A stretch of 64,000 nucleotides of DNA from Chionis minor (Eukaryota > Chordata > Aves > Charadriiformes > Chionididae): NCBI GenBank assembly GCA_013398295.1, contig VZSF01006901.1, positions 135,598 to 199,597 on the forward strand, read 5' to 3'. A model generated the notes under the pieces. It searched no databases. It was not told where the DNA came from and worked only from the letters and a program-made list of their open reading frames with translations. Position 1 is the first letter of the stretch. The number at the start of each line of letters is the position of its first letter. Positions 1 to 13,282 of the stretch are shown here, one piece after another. A program made the translations under genes and the position numbers.

Positions 1-2424
1 GAAAAAAAAAAAAACCAAATTAGGGAAAAAATACTTCAAACCCAAGGTTATTCTACAAAGAGACAAAAAAGTGGGGGAAAAAAAAGTCAACTAAATTATA
101 CGATTCATGGAACTCTGCAAACCACGTATTTTACGTGCAGCCTGCACTGTCACCTCTGTCTCCAGAGAAGATGACTTCTTTACTGAACTCACCCTCCGCT
201 TTAGTCTCAGCTAGATTTCTTGTCCCCAGAAGAATATTATAACATATGGTTGACTTTTTCACATAATACCTAGTTCACAATCTCACACACAAACTTCCAC
301 AATATATGTCTTTTTGACACGGGTTTAAACATGATAAACAGTGTAATACAATCTCCAGCTGTTTGAACAATTCTGGTCATAAACTGCCTCACTGCATTGT
401 CATCATGCTTGTTTCTGCATCGAGCCTTTGTTCTCTTTTATTCCCTACGCCATTTCCCTTCCACTCTGAGATGTTTTGAAAGAAAAAATGCATAAATGCA
501 ACGTTAAAACCAACATTCCCTTGGATCTTCTCTCTCTATGCAAATAAGAACCTCAATTTTATTTTTTATTAAAATCAGAGATGGAAAAAAAAATGTAGCT
601 TTTTAAAAAAAATCTGGTCAGGCCATTCTGAGATATTATGCGTAACTCTTCCACAAATGCTTGTATAAAGCATTTCAAGAGCGGGAGAAAGTACATGAAA
701 AGAAAATCCAGAAAAATTAAACCATTCCAATTTTTCAGTGCAAAATAGCCAGGTCAATATTTAGTTCACTTTTATTAAAATAAAGATGAAAAAAGCTTAT
801 AAACAAAACACTTTATCAATTTAAGTTGTCACAGAAAACAATATTTTGCTTTCAATCAACTGCAGTGATTTCTTTTTTTCAAGTTTTTTTACTCTAGCCA
901 AGAAGATCAAGAAAAAACTTGTCTTTTTCTGTGCAGTTCTAGTAAAATAAACTTAACGGCTAACAGTGAAGCAAATGTTGATTAGAAGAGGTTAATACCC
1001 ACTGGCATGTTGCTTTCTAAGCCCCATTTCTGGAGGTTCCCTGCACTGCTTGGTTATGAAATCCTATCTGCCTCCGCTCTAACAACACACAGTCCTGGCA
1101 GAAAACTCTGCTGCGTGGTCTTGCAATGTTTAAAAATTCTGGAGAATATGTATTTTCCTACTGTTCTTCTATGATGGTACAGGGATACACTGAAAAATTG
1201 AAGGATGAGAGGCAACGAGAAGCAAAGATGAGACCTATAAATGCAATCCTGTATCTGAGTCTACCACCAGCTGCAGTTCCAGGGGGTTTATTACAAACCC
1301 TTTCCCATTGAGTTACGCATTTCTCCCGTGCTCCAGCATGGCTGCAGAATGGGTTTAAATCCCTCCCTGCCAACCCAGGTGTGGAAGAATATATTTTAAT
1401 ATAATAAGAAACAAAGACAGAAGGGAGAGGACTATTTTACTTCATTAGTGTGCTTTAAAAAGGGAAGATCTAAGATAAAGATGAAGGGAAATTTAGGGTA
1501 GGCTAAGGAACGAGTTCCCCAGGGAAACCATAGAAGCCCCATCAACTGAGATGTTTGAAATTAAACTCAGTAAAGCACGAGAAAGCACATGGCGTAAAAC
1601 AACCCTGCATCAGCAGAAGGATCAGCCGTATAAAGTGTCTTTTTTCATTCCTGGTTTCTGTTGTCTCTCCTCACTTGTGCCCCAGTGTCCTGGGAGCACC
1701 TGCTCCCACTCGGCATCACAGCCGCTCCTCAAGCAGCTCCAGTTATTTTAATTTGTTTAGCCTCATGTTAAATTCCTATTTATAAATGCAGGTGGACACA
1801 ATATTACAGATTTATTTGTGCGGAGTAAGAACTTACTCTAGGCAAGCTTGTAACAATATATTTTGCTCTGAATAAGGATGCTCACTGTCCCACTGCTCAG
1901 CAGTGAAGAAGGAACTAGGACCTCCTGCGAGTTCTTGCCAGTTTGGTTTGATTTCCCTCTGGCCATGGGACATCATCTCAGGGACAGCTGGCAGGTCCAT
2001 GGGACAAGGCTTTCCAAGGCCATGCTGCTGTAATTGCATCAGTCAAGGCTTAGTGGCAGCCCCCGAGTCCCTTCGCCAGTAGCGAAGAAGGGACAGGTAC
2101 CTGCCTGGATGACGTGTTCTTTTCACTGTGCAAACTTGGGGCAAAACTGGGGTAAATTTTGGTTTGCAAATATGACGGGGTTATTCCTAGTGTAAGAGAA
2201 AGAATTACCAAAATCAAACAGATTAAAAACCATGTAGGCTCATGCCAGGAAAGCCATTAAATATAACTAAATACTGTTGACAGGGAAACAGATAAAAATC
2301 ACATGTCAAAGCTGGGGAGGGGAGGATTTGATTAAAGATGGCCTAACTGATTCAGCAGCAATTAAGGTTGTTCTTCAAGTGGTGCAGTTCATTCCTGCCA
2401 GGCAGGAGGCAGCGGGTCTGACTC
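1..2424. other. No gene seen; AT-rich unique sequence
   Basis: Begins with A-rich low-complexity sequence (1-90). Short open frames on both strands (60-76 codons) have no domains and overlap one another in antisense. Nothing else is recognised. Confidence 0.6.
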
Positions 2425-2530
2425 TCCCCTCATTTGCACCAGCCTTACGCTGGTGAAAGCGGCCACCTCTGCTGGGGCAGCTGCTGCCTCAGCTCGGAGC
2501 GGAGCAGAGCAGAATCCGGCCCCGAAAGGC
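2425..2530 (-). repeat. Old sauropsid/amniote interspersed repeat relic
   Basis: CATTTGCACCAGCCTTACGC, then TGGTGAAAGCGGCC and AGCAGAGCAGAATCCGGCCC match a family I remember from turtle, crocodile and bird sequence (TTACACCAGTGTAA-type words followed by GAATCNGGCCC). I do not know its library name with certainty. The relic is GC-richer than its surroundings. Confidence 0.5.
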
Positions 2531-3219
2531 CCGTGGCAATTGTACAGGATCAGATAAGACACCTCAGGAATGCAGCACTGAGTGGAGCACTTCGGTAATG
2601 CTTTAATTTCCATCCTTGGCTTACTCAGTCCCAGCTTCATTAAAAGACTACACAGTGGTTGGAGAAAAAGTTTTTACATGAATTAGTTTAAAGGGCAGGA
2701 ATTACATTCGCATTTTAATGGTGTGGAAATGAATAATCTGAAAGGGGAGCAACAAACGTGGGAAGGGCTGCTCCATGCTTTCCGTTTACCAAATGAAAAT
2801 ACCACTTCATTTTCTTACTCAACTACCTCTCCAGTTCGCTGGCAGCAATCTGGCAGACACTGCGGCTCCAGCCCTGCCGAGCACACGGATGCCCTCTGAG
2901 GCAGCACAGGGGACCACGGTAGCATTTGCACTGGGGTAGCAACTGGGACCCCAGTTGAGTTCAGAAGTGGCTGGGCTGGACTTTGTCCCACCGCCCAATG
3001 CCATACACGACCGAAGGGTCTGGTCCAACACTGCAGGTGACGCAGCTGCAGGAGAAGCAGGCTGGACCCTCTAAAGCGGGAAGCCATCTGCCCACCTTCA
3101 CATTTCAGCTCCATCACCAGTCCCTTCCCCAGTGCAGAATCCAGACCAGACTTTAGAGAAACACATCAGAGGACCTTAAGGAATCACAACACTTTCCAGA
3201 ATAACCTATCTCATACTGA
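2531..3219. other. No gene seen; GC-richer unique sequence
   Basis: The GC rise at 2820-3110 produces a 100-codon minus-strand frame rich in Leu, Ser, Cys and Gln; it has no splice signals or domain that I recognise and is treated as chance. Confidence 0.5.
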
Positions 3220-3395
3220 TGAGTCTAAAAGTGCTTTACAACTACTTATTCATTCCAAATGCACCAGCTAGGGAGTTAGTATTTTTATCTCCCTTTTATC
3301 AATATATAAACTGAGGTCAAACGCGTTAAGATGTTGCAGTGATCAATGGCAGAGTCAGCAACAGAAGCCAGAGGTCCTGCTCCAGTGAGAGTTTG
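3220..3395 (-). repeat. MIR-like SINE relic, nearly full length
   Basis: In the minus orientation this follows the MIR family: AAAGTGCTTTACAA, then TTTTTATCTCCCTTTTATCA, AACTGAGGTCAAACGCGTTA, a GATCAATGGCAGAGTC segment and a final CCAGAGGTCCTG. The order matches the MIR end, core and tRNA-related part as I remember them. Highly diverged, consistent with an ancient insertion. Confidence 0.75.
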
Positions 3396-4399
3396 TTCAT
3401 CGGGTAAATACCTGTTTGCATGTTTGTTTTAGACCTGCATAAACTAAGGGAGACAACACACATGCCTGAAGTTTCACAGTGAGTCACTGCAAAACCCTGA
3501 AAAGGACCCCAAGAATTCCCTTTAGGAAAAAAAATAAAAAAATAAAAAGAAAGCTTTACCCTAACACATTTTTACTGTATGTGCTTCATTGTACACACGA
3601 GTCATGTACCGACACTTCCAGGGCAGCATCCATCCAAAAGAGCCACTGTAATGAGGCTCTGCCTTGGACACAATCAAGGCTTTTTATTTTTACAAGGCAA
3701 ATCCCACGGACTAAGAGGCCATGATTACATGTCACTTTAATCTAGCAGAAGAACACGCTGCTGCTAAAAGAGGCCAGGCACAGCCGGATGCTGGCTTTCC
3801 CAAAGCACCTGTCAAGAACGAGCAACCAAAGGGAGGAGATGATCTTGGGCAGGGAGCAGTGGAGGCTCTGTCCCTGTGCTAACCAAGGCAGCCACGTTCT
3901 CCTTGCAGTTTGCCCCTCACAGCCAGCAGGGTATCAAGCCCCCCACCAGCCCCAGGAAGCCAAACCAGGCTCCAGGACCAGTGTCAGGGCTCTCCCAGTT
4001 GCTGCGCAGACTTGGATTGCAGTTGCCATCCTCACATCTACTCCTGAAATGCAGCAAGGAGCCTGTTTGTAACATCCGACCCTTGTGTTTCCGGAGTGAA
4101 AGGTCCTGGGTGGAGCTGATCTATTACTTTCTTCTATACGTTGCTGTAAAACCTCTATAGTCTGGACTGCTGAAACTGTACCACACGAGCTCAGGACAAG
4201 AGGCCATAGACAGCTGTTGTATTTTATTTGTGCTTTATTTCCAATCAAGCTCCTGCCTGAAACCTCAAAACCACAATATCAGCCATTTGCAAATACGCAA
4301 TAGCCACCAACGGGGCAATACCGCTGGTTTAAGACCAATAAAACACGAAGTTGGACTCATGCCACCCACAGAGCTGATTTCTTGAACATTTTCTACACA
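3396..4399. other. No gene seen
   Basis: Three overlapping open frames of 94-104 codons at 3788-4248 occupy both strands of a GC-richer patch, the usual sign of stop-poor composition and not of coding. No repeat recognised. Confidence 0.55.
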
Positions 4400-4472
4400 A
4401 AAACCTACCTACTGACTTCAGCGGGAATTGTATCTGCGTATGGGTGCAAAATCTGAATTATAGATCCTGGAA
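4400..4472 (+). repeat. Old sauropsid/amniote interspersed repeat relic
   Basis: CTACTGACTTCAGCGGGAAT, then TGTATCTGCGTATGGGTGCA and ATAGATCCTGG. This resembles the family word series TGACTTCAGTGGGAATT, TGCGTATGGATTGCA, GATCTGGCCC. Confidence 0.55.
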
Positions 4473-5715
4473 ATCAGAAATAAAAATGTGACTCCAGTAT
4501 CAGAAATACAGTTGTATGGTTGTGCAGGTAACCAACCTGTGCGTACACATGCCTGGTCTGTATGAGTAAGTGGCCAAACCAGCTCCCCTCACATGCACTG
4601 ATCCACAGATCAGTTTCTCTGTAGAAAAGAAAGTGGTGCCATCGTGTCTGGTGAGGGGGGAGGTTGACTGGGGTTTTAGTATAACTTGATTTTGGTTACA
4701 CTACAACTCTCAGTCTTTGAAGAGAAACGATCACAAAGAGCTTGCAAAAAAACTCAAGCACGACTGCCCGTTCCCCAGGGAGCTCTCTATCAAAAGAACT
4801 GAAGCTACTTAGAGAAATTAAGGGAACAGCAACTCTTTTGCTGTTTGCTAGCTCTCCCAAAAGAGCATCCCACCCTACAGCAACACCACAAAGGATGGAA
4901 GAACGGGTACGTATGTAACAGTGCCATCTGGTGATGGCAGCCTGAGCCATAGTCATGTGTTCTGCACATGTGTACTTACATGACATACTCGGTATGTCTT
5001 TACTGTGATGGCTTGTATTGCAACCAGTATTTTAATTTCTTCCTAACTGTGGCAGTAGTGTTAAGGCAGGCCAGGACATCATCTAATTCTACCACCACAG
5101 GTTTTTTGTTGACAGATGCTTTATGCTAAAACAGGGCACTGGATTGACTTGTCTTGGGGGTGGGATTTCCCTTTACAAATCAGTATTCCTTTGGGGGATG
5201 AGGCCTCACCAGCTGAACGTCAGAATCATGATTAGAAGAAGCAATTTCCAGCCAGCACAGAGGCACACCCACTACCTGAGAAAGACCCGAGGACACAAGA
5301 AGAAAGAAACAGGTACGGCTTAGTTTACTTACTAAAGTTGCTGTCTATAAAGAAAGCAATGAACGTGAGCTCTAAAACTACAGGCTGTGAAGGAAAGAGA
5401 GAGGCTTGGGAGAACAGCAGAGTGATCTGGAACAGACAAAGGGAATTTGGTGTTTACAAAGGGCAAGGACAGGAATGGCAACTACGTGAGCTGGGAGGAT
5501 GTTCTAGGATGGCACAGAATATATAACTGCTGGTCATTAATCTCTGCAAGAGAAGAAGCTCTTCTTTTGTGCCATCTGTTTCTAATTACTGCCCCACTCA
5601 GCTCTAGGCCTAAATTGCACAATTCAAACTCAATTCCAAACCACCCAAAGTGCTAAAGGTTTTGGAAGGCACAGGAATGGGAGTATCGGGCATAAGTTTC
5701 AGGGTTTATGATATT
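4473..5715. other. No gene seen; left flank of the minisatellite
   Basis: Unique sequence of mixed composition. The minisatellite boundary at 5716 is abrupt, with no transposon signature next to it. Confidence 0.55.
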
Positions 5716-6253
5716 TACACAAGAGCACCCAATTAGTTCATGCATCAGTGCCAAAACAATACACAGGAGCACTCCATCAGGTCATGCATGAGTGGCAAAC
5801 TACTTCACCCATGCGCACCCAGTTAGTTTATGCAGGAATGCTCCAGTAGTTCATGCATGAGTGCCCAATTAGTACACACACGAGTGCCTAATCAGTCTGT
5901 GCATGAGCAGCCAATTAATTTATTCATGAGGGCCCAATTAATTCATGCATGAGCACATGATTAGTTTATGCATGAGTGTCCAACTGGTACATGCATGAGC
6001 ACCCAATTAGTTTGTACACGAGTACCTAATCCACATATGCTTGAATGTCCTAATTAGGTCATGCTTGAGCACTCAAATGCTTCATGCATGAGCGCCTAAA
6101 TAATTCACCCTTGAGAGATGTATTTTATGCATGTGTGCCTAATCGGTACACGCATGAATGCCCAAGGACTTTATGCTTGAGGATCCGAATATTCCACGCG
6201 TGAGCCCCAGTCAGTTTGTGCGTGAGCGCCCCAGTAAATCACCCAAGTGCTGG
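5716..6253. repeat. Minisatellite, 23-bp unit, about 23 diverged copies
   Basis: Consecutive units begin at 5716, 5739, 5762, 5783, 5806, 5829, 5852, 5875, 5898, 5921, 5944, 5967, 5990, 6013, 6036, 6060, 6083, 6106, 6126, 6149, 6172, 6195 and 6217, then a partial copy. The consensus is YATGCATGAGTGCC followed by CAATTAGTT. Most units are exactly 23 bases; a few are 20, 21, 22 or 24. The middle (5852-6012) is most regular and both ends are more degraded. Each unit places an ATGCAT palindrome about 10 bases from an AATTAG homeodomain-like word. No open frame spans the array. The flanks are unique sequence. Confidence 0.93.
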
Positions 6254-7619
6254 TAGCTGGGGCTGCAGTGGTGCCTCTGCCAGGTGCTGGTCACAGCCAG
6301 TGCCTAGCCAGTTGTGAAACTGGTGGAAGCACCCAAAATGCCTCAAAGCATCAGCCCACCAGAAGAGCGCCCAGTACCCCCAGCTTGGGTATATTTAGGA
6401 GCAAGCAGCAGCTGCAAGAAGCGGGGACACATGGAGGGAGAGACAGCTGAGGAGATGCGGGGCTGAAGACGTGCTCTTGGAAGGAGGCAGTCCCTGTGCA
6501 AGGAGTCCATCCCAAGGGACTGGCTTCAGGGCAATTCATTGGTATTTTTAACTTCTTCACGTCTGCGTGTTTTTTGCAGAAGTATCAGAAATGTCACATC
6601 TGGAACCAGGAATAGAAGTTGCCTAGAAGCTCTGATGCAGGCCAGCTGCTTGTGATTATGCAGTGTGCCCACAAGAACCCAAATCCAGAGAATAATGACT
6701 GGTAGTCTCTAGAGAAAAGTCTCACTCTAACAAAATGCATTGGCTTAAGAAGGATAAAGGATGATGATCTACAGCCTGTGCTACACAGGAGCTCAGATAA
6801 GATGATAGAATGACACACAGCCATCATAAAATCTATGGCTTTATCAGTCCAACTTGTTTATGTCTCTTAATCACTGGTAAGTCCAACTTGCACAACTTGC
6901 CTTGTTCAGGCACAGAGAAAACAAGGTGGTATGTATTAAGCCTCGCTCATGCCAATAAAAATGTATTACAGGAATGAATGTATTTATTAACTCTCAGCAG
7001 CGATGCCAATGGTTTTGGCTCAACTACGGTTTCCTGGCTTTGGACACAGGGTCACAAATCTTTAAGATGGTTGAATCTTGCCCTGGAGTAAGGAAACTTC
7101 TAAACTCCGAGCTGGAGCTGGCTGCCACACAGGACAGAAAGCAAAGCTTAGGCACCCTTGAAACAGTATGATAATATTTTTAAGCATTCAAACAGGACAA
7201 TTAAAACATTTGGACGAGCAGGGGAAAGGCTGGCTTCAAGATGTTTTGCATCAGCGCTTTGCACTTAAGTTCTGTTAGATACAAAGAAAGGGGCCAGGCA
7301 GAGCACTCTGCCTGGGAGACGCTGCCACAGCCTGAAAGGGGAGGCTATTCCTGACAGCCTCAGTCATCCAAGTCCTTTCAGGAACAAGGCAAGTGCAGGA
7401 TTGGCTGTGAGGCAAGAGAAAGCATGTGGCTACCTGGCTGGCAACCAAACTCACAAATGGAAATGTAACCAGCAAAAGCTACGAATTTAGTCCTTTTAGC
7501 ATTTTATTAGAAATTACCATGGAAGGATGGCAAAAAGTCCTTCTTACTACCTAGAAAACAGTAAATATGGGCATAAACAAGTATCACTGTTATGTATCAG
7601 TCCTTGCCATGATTTTCTC

Positions 7620-7660
7620 ATAACTATAGGAGTCTTGCCATTAACTTCAACCCCCGTCCA
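7620..7660 (+). repeat. Short sauropsid repeat relic
   Basis: ATAGGAGTCTTGCCATTAAC followed by TTCAACCCC resembles GGAGTTTTGCCATTGACTTCAATGGG-type copies. Only about 40 bases are recognisable. Confidence 0.35.
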
Positions 7661-8497
7661 CCCCTTCTCCTCTTCATGCCTGAGCTCTCCTGTCCTTTGC
7701 ACCAGGACAGGATGTATTTCTTCATTTGGTTGCATATTCAGTGTCTGGCGCAGTAAGAGGCAGATAAGTCACTGGAGACTCATGCTCAAAACTAACAAAA
7801 CCACATTGAGCATTTGCCCATGGCCAATCAACCAGGGTCACGGTCAGCCTGAGCATTCTGAATGCAGTTACACAGGTGTACCACGCACAATCGCAGTGCT
7901 GCCATATCACTGAAAATAACTCACTTTGGAGTTCCCTTTTTAAAGGTTTTCCAAGTTCTTAGAAGCACACATCGCAGTAAAAGCTGATCAAAATTATGTT
8001 CCTAAGGCCCAGATAGTCTAAGCTTTAATTTTGAAAAAATCCATGCCTAGTAATTCCTCTCTCTAAGGCATCTCTCTAGGTCACATCCAACCAACAGCAA
8101 ATAGAAGGCACAGGGCGTCTGTACTGGCTGAATCTAGCCTGAGAATCTCTCTGAAAAGGGGTCTTAGCCTCTTAAATCCCTAAACTGTTACTGAGAAGGA
8201 AAGTAAATACACCATTAGATTCAGAGGTAAAAAGACTATATATGGCTGAAGAAGAGAATTAGTCGATGGGTTTATGCAGGAGCATTTGGAGAGATTCAGC
8301 ATATGCTCTAAGCAGAATTTGCCAAACAAGGTTTACTGAGACTCCTTCTCTACTTTCAGACTGATCCTCTTTCCTAGGAGAGAATTTCTTCTTAATGCAG
8401 GCAGAAGCTGCACTTGGGAAGTCACTAACCTCACCAGATGGATCCATCTTATCCAGCCCTAAAGGACAGGATTAGCCAATGGATTTTATTGGAAATC

Positions 8498-8555
8498 TTT
8501 CAGATTCAGATTTCATTTACACCTCTCTGTCAGCTCAAAATCAGGGATCCTTTCC
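8498..8555 (+). repeat. Short sauropsid repeat relic
   Basis: TCAGATTCAGATTTCATTTA followed by CACCTCTCTGTCAG resembles the CAGATTCTGATCTCATTTAC plus ACCAGT words of the same old repeat group. Weak on its own. Confidence 0.35.
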
Positions 8556-9574
8556 CCAGTCTGAACATACTCTGGCCACAGAAGCAACAAGTTTTACATT
8601 TCTGCAAGAAGCAAAGAAGCTTTTTTCATTTCTTAAGCAAAATCCATAGATATTGAACATTTCGTCATGTATTGAAATCCCTGCTGTTAGTACTGAAATT
8701 TAACCGATCAGAGTTTGCATTTAAGGAGACCATCAACAGTCTGTGGTTAAATCCTCAAGGGGAGATAAGGCACCTGAACACCTGTGAATGCCTGGATTTA
8801 TGGGCTTTCCCTTTCTGCCCATAGTACTTAACATAAACATGAGCTGTATAGAGAGCCACAGAACAGCCACCCCCCACCTTTTTCAAAAAACAGCTTTCTC
8901 CTTTTGTCCTCCCTACCTACATGGGAGGTTTTCAGGGGAACCTAGCCAACAACACTGTGAGCTAATAACAACATATTTTAGACAAAGAGCAATGTTAGCT
9001 AGGGAAAAAAAAATCAAAATAAAAAAAGTTAACCTAATTAGCCAAGGATGTGATGTCACCAGTGATATGAAGCATCATTAAATATATTTTGCTCAGCTAA
9101 TGAATTGCAGGCTAGTTTTACAGGCATAGATAATCTTTGCATAACTAAATGGTTCACAAATCCCCGGCATTGATTCTTAGAATTGAGTGTCAGTGAGTTT
9201 CCAGATGAGAACAGAGAAGAAAAGGATGTTGCAATAAAAATCAGCAGGATGATTTAGCAGCCCGCTGTCTTGATTGTTTTTTAAGCAGAGTTTTGCAATT
9301 AGGCAAGAGGATGCCCTGTTACATGTAGACTTAGTGTGCAGACTCAGTAGTTGAGAAATAGTAAGTCCTAGAAACAGATTCAACCTACTGCGTACAGATG
9401 GGAGAGAGCCCACACTCCTGCTCGCTCTCAAGACAAAATAGCGACATGCATGGGGAGCTCCTCTGTGTTCCTGCAGTCTTAAGTACTTGCCTGACCCCAA
9501 TTACCACAGCATCTAATCACTACTTCGTGGGTGCAATGCACTCTAGATGCATTGATCCCCATAATATTGCTGCA

Positions 9575-9700
9575 AAGTGGAAAAAACTTTAATAGCTATT
9601 TTACAGATTTTAAAGGGAGGCATTATGCAATTAATTGACTTGCCACAAGTCACAGAAGAAACCTGTAGTATAGCAGGGAACTGAACACACGTTTTTCACA
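9575..9700 (-). repeat. MIR-like SINE relic
   Basis: Contains TATTTTACAGATTTTAAAGG, then ATTGACTTGCCACAAGTCAC and AGCAGGGAACTGAACACA. These correspond to the MIR core block (ATTTTACAGATGAGG, TTAAGTGACTTGCC, CAAGGTCACACAG, GGATTCGAACC) in reverse orientation. The far end is not distinct. Confidence 0.72.
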
Positions 9701-12700
9701 CTTCAGATTAATGTCATGGGTTTGTAGTTCTCTTCAGAGAAGACAGTGTTCAGCTGTAGCTGTTAAACTCTCCCCTTATCATAACAACTGATTTGTTTGT
9801 AGAAAGATGATGCACATGTGCAAGATGTCCCCATGAACCACGATGAGGTTATTTCATTTTCAATCACAAACTCCAAACATTCCAGAGTTAAAAATAAAAG
9901 CAGCATTTAGCTCTACGGTGCATGTTTTTTGTTCCAGAAAAGGTTAGTACTGTTCTTGTTTTAAGAAACTAATAATGTTTTTGTTTTTATGATTTGTACA
10001 CAAGGTGTTTCTAACGGTGTGTTTGGCCCCAGAACAGCTCTGGATCAGGCAGCAGCGCAACACATCCTCACTGGCAAATGAATCTCTGCACATTTGTGAG
10101 CTACAGGCTTGAACGAAACATAAATCTCCTTCAGTGTGAGTGTCTGGACTCTTCTGCAGGTCTGGTACAAAGCAGATAACAAGTGGGGTCACTGAATAGT
10201 ACAGAAGAAAAGTTTGTATGGGGCTGGAATATGTCAAGCTTTCCAGTGAGACATAAGCTTTAAGATTTGTACTTGCAGTGCACTTAGACTCTCCTAGAAG
10301 CATCAACCAAGGGACAAAGACGGCACGGAAAAGATTCAGCAGCTACTTCCACGTTGCATAAAGCCGCAGGACTGGGTGGGCAGAGGTACACACGTTATTC
10401 TGTGTTACAGCTACACACGTTAACAATCTGCCAGAGCTGTCAGCAGTTGGACACTGCCGGTCCCGTGGCTGGACTAGCTGCTGTGTGCCCCTTCCTCCCC
10501 TGTGCTTTTGCTCTTCTCAAGGAAGGATCCACACAAGCACAAAAGAATGAAAATAACAGCTCAGACAGGAAACGCGGGGGTAAAACTCTGGTGATTCCCA
10601 GCTCTACCATCACACTCTGTCTTAGACCATTCCTGAATAAGGATCCCAAAAAGAAAATACAGCTGTCTTTCTAACACAGGCAGTATTTTAAAACCTCATC
10701 GCAATCCATGCAAATTTTCAGAAAAAGATAAAGCTGCTTTACACTGACATAGCTTTTTATTAAAGCTAGTTGAAGCAAACCGGATGTGTTCCCTAGTATT
10801 TCTCAAAAGAATTATCTCACCAATGTCCCAACACTATTTATTGCTTTTCAAGGCACGTAGTGGGTATTACATCAAATGCCTCCATAAGGCATTGTGAAGA
10901 GCTCTTTTCTTTCCACATCTGAAATTCCCTGTACAGGGCAGATCTTTGGAAAAGAAAACATCAGTGAGAAGCAAAATACTTGTCAGAGGGAAGAGAATCA
11001 CACACTCACACTTTACTACCTGCTTTTACCAGAGCAAACTTTCTTCTACAAAGAAATATTCATGGCTCTGGGAAAGGAAACACACTTATCAGATCAGTGC
11101 TGTTTGCAAAGGAAATGAAAAATGGTGAATGTTTATAACTTAAAGTGTTTTTAATGAGCTTAACTGCTGTATTTCGGTCTTGGAGGAAGAGTAAAAGTAC
11201 TTAGAAAAACAAGCAGTATAAGAGAGATCGTGAGATCTATTAATTCCCCTTGAACCACTGTGCGCTAGTATGTACTCTTTCACCATCTTTGCCAGGCCTG
11301 TTTTATGGCGTGTGGGATAATTGCAGTCTGGCACAGAAGGAATATGCTTTTTGCCAAATGTGAAAGTGAGCTACTAGTACCTGTGTCACCACCCTGTTGG
11401 CTTCAGTAAAGCTCCTGCCTGGCTCCCCACCCACTTGCCGCCAGCCTGCTCGCTGTGTTTAGCTTTCCAGTGAGACTCTTGCATGACAATCTCTGAAGAC
11501 AGCGAAGCACGTTCCCATTTTCCTGCTTCTGCCACTAAAACACAAGGGCTGTGTTGCAGGTAACAGTGCAGATGAATCCAAGTTTGAAACCAGTTAAAGA
11601 CAGCAAGTTAGAACAAGAATCTGGGAGTGTAACAATTTCATTAATCATCCTCATTATCTTGGCATACATCAGGAACTTATTAGCAAAACTTAGGAGCTAA
11701 GCAAAGGAGCATGAATAATCAAAAAAATGCAATTAAAAGAGGACAACACACACCCAAGGGAAGATCAAATAAACACTAATCTGCTAAAAAGGAAAGAAGA
11801 ATACAGAATATTGGAGAATAGGTCCTTATCACCCGTATGTACCACACTGCCAGATCCCTCTGCCTCCACTGCACCCAAACAAGTTTCACTGCTCAACCAT
11901 AGCCTTAAATGCAGGACTGGAGCTTGAGGGCTTTGAGAATCATGTGAACAGGCAGAGACTCACCAAAAAGTAGGGTGACCCTAAACAAATAGTAAAAGAC
12001 AGCGATAGTAGCTGGGTCAACCTGTAGTGGGCTTACTATCCAGTCCAGGACTTTAGTGTGTTTCCAGGTTGCCAATATGTCCTTAAACACTTAGTGGCCT
12101 CTACAGTAAATGCACTTACAGACTGAAGGGAAAGTCCATCCCCTGCTGCCACTCAGTATGAATGACAACTGGAGACAGTTAAAACTCCAACCAAAATCTC
12201 CAACAGGATTTTCTGGACGAGAGGTTCCCAGACAAGCATTAGAAAAACATCTCTAGCATGGTATGTAAAATCTTGCAAATTTGGACTAGGTAGAAAGGCA
12301 ACAGCTTGGGGAATTTTGTTTGGGTTTTTTTTCAAGATGTAGTTTAATACACCCTTCTTGCTTAGATTTCACTAAGGGAGAGAAAGTCACAGTACCAACC
12401 TGGTTTTAGCACAGGGAAACCATGGCCTGACTAGGTTTACATGGAAAAACTGAGACCTGAAGGAACACTGAGCCACTGCTAGTCCCAAGGTATTACGATG
12501 GCAGACACTGAACTCTGTGCAGGCCATTTTGTTGTGGAAACACCAGGCGACAATTTTGGCTGTGCTACCTTGGCACATGCTACAGTCAGACATTCCTAAA
12601 CATTGCAAAAATTTCCTTTGAATGCCAAGTGACCGGTGTTGCAAGGATTTTTGAAAGCCCATAGCACAAGGACCCTTACTACCTTCAACATAACAGTACA

Positions 12701-13246
12701 ACTGGAGAATAGAAAGGTGCCTCCCCGTGACGTACTAAGTAAAAATGGAAAGGGGGTATTCCCAGCAACACAAGCTGAGGCACAAGGCAGTCTTGTGTAC
12801 TGGGATTTCAAGTGTAGGACAACATCTGTCTTTTGGGAAATAATAGACAGGGTTAACTTCAAAACGGGGAGAGCAGGCAGCCCTCAGAATATGTTCCTTA
12901 ACCATGACTATTGAAAATTGCACTTTCTAGGAAAAGCTTTAGAGAACCAGTTGGGCTATTTCTGATTAAGATGAAGTCAGACCTCCAGAGGTAAAATAAA
13001 ATAGCAGAGGACATCTAAATCAGCTTATAAAGACAATTAAAAAGACAGACAACTCCCATTCTGCCTCTTTCTCCAAATACCCAACAAGTGAGTGAAATGC
13101 TTAAACACTTCAGATCTAACCTCATATTTAAACTCGTACCAGTTTACACCACCTTGGGGGTATATAAAATGGCCTAAATAAGAGTATAAATAATTATGTG
13201 TAATCAAAAATTCAGGCTCCCTTTGCCTGAGGTGGAAAAAACCCAT

Positions 13247-13282
13247 ATTCATTCCAAATCCAAATTCATTTTGGAAATGAAT
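13247..13282. repeat. Imperfect inverted repeat
   Basis: ATTCATTCCAAA on the left and TTTTGGAAATGAAT on the right pair with one bulged base, around an 11-base centre. Could be chance or a decayed hairpin. Confidence 0.45.

Larger units (their letters stand above)
6254..9574. other. No gene seen; two short repeat relics inside
   Basis: Apart from the relics at 7620 and 8498 the sequence is unique. A 128-codon plus-strand frame at 7527-7913 is overlapped by two antisense frames and shows no domain. Confidence 0.5.

Noticed and set aside
3788..4248. Three overlapping frames of 94-104 codons on both strands
   Set aside because: Mutual overlap and lack of domains; treated as chance in GC-richer sequence.
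7527..7913. 128-codon plus-strand frame
   Set aside because: Two antisense frames overlap it, and a short repeat relic lies inside it.
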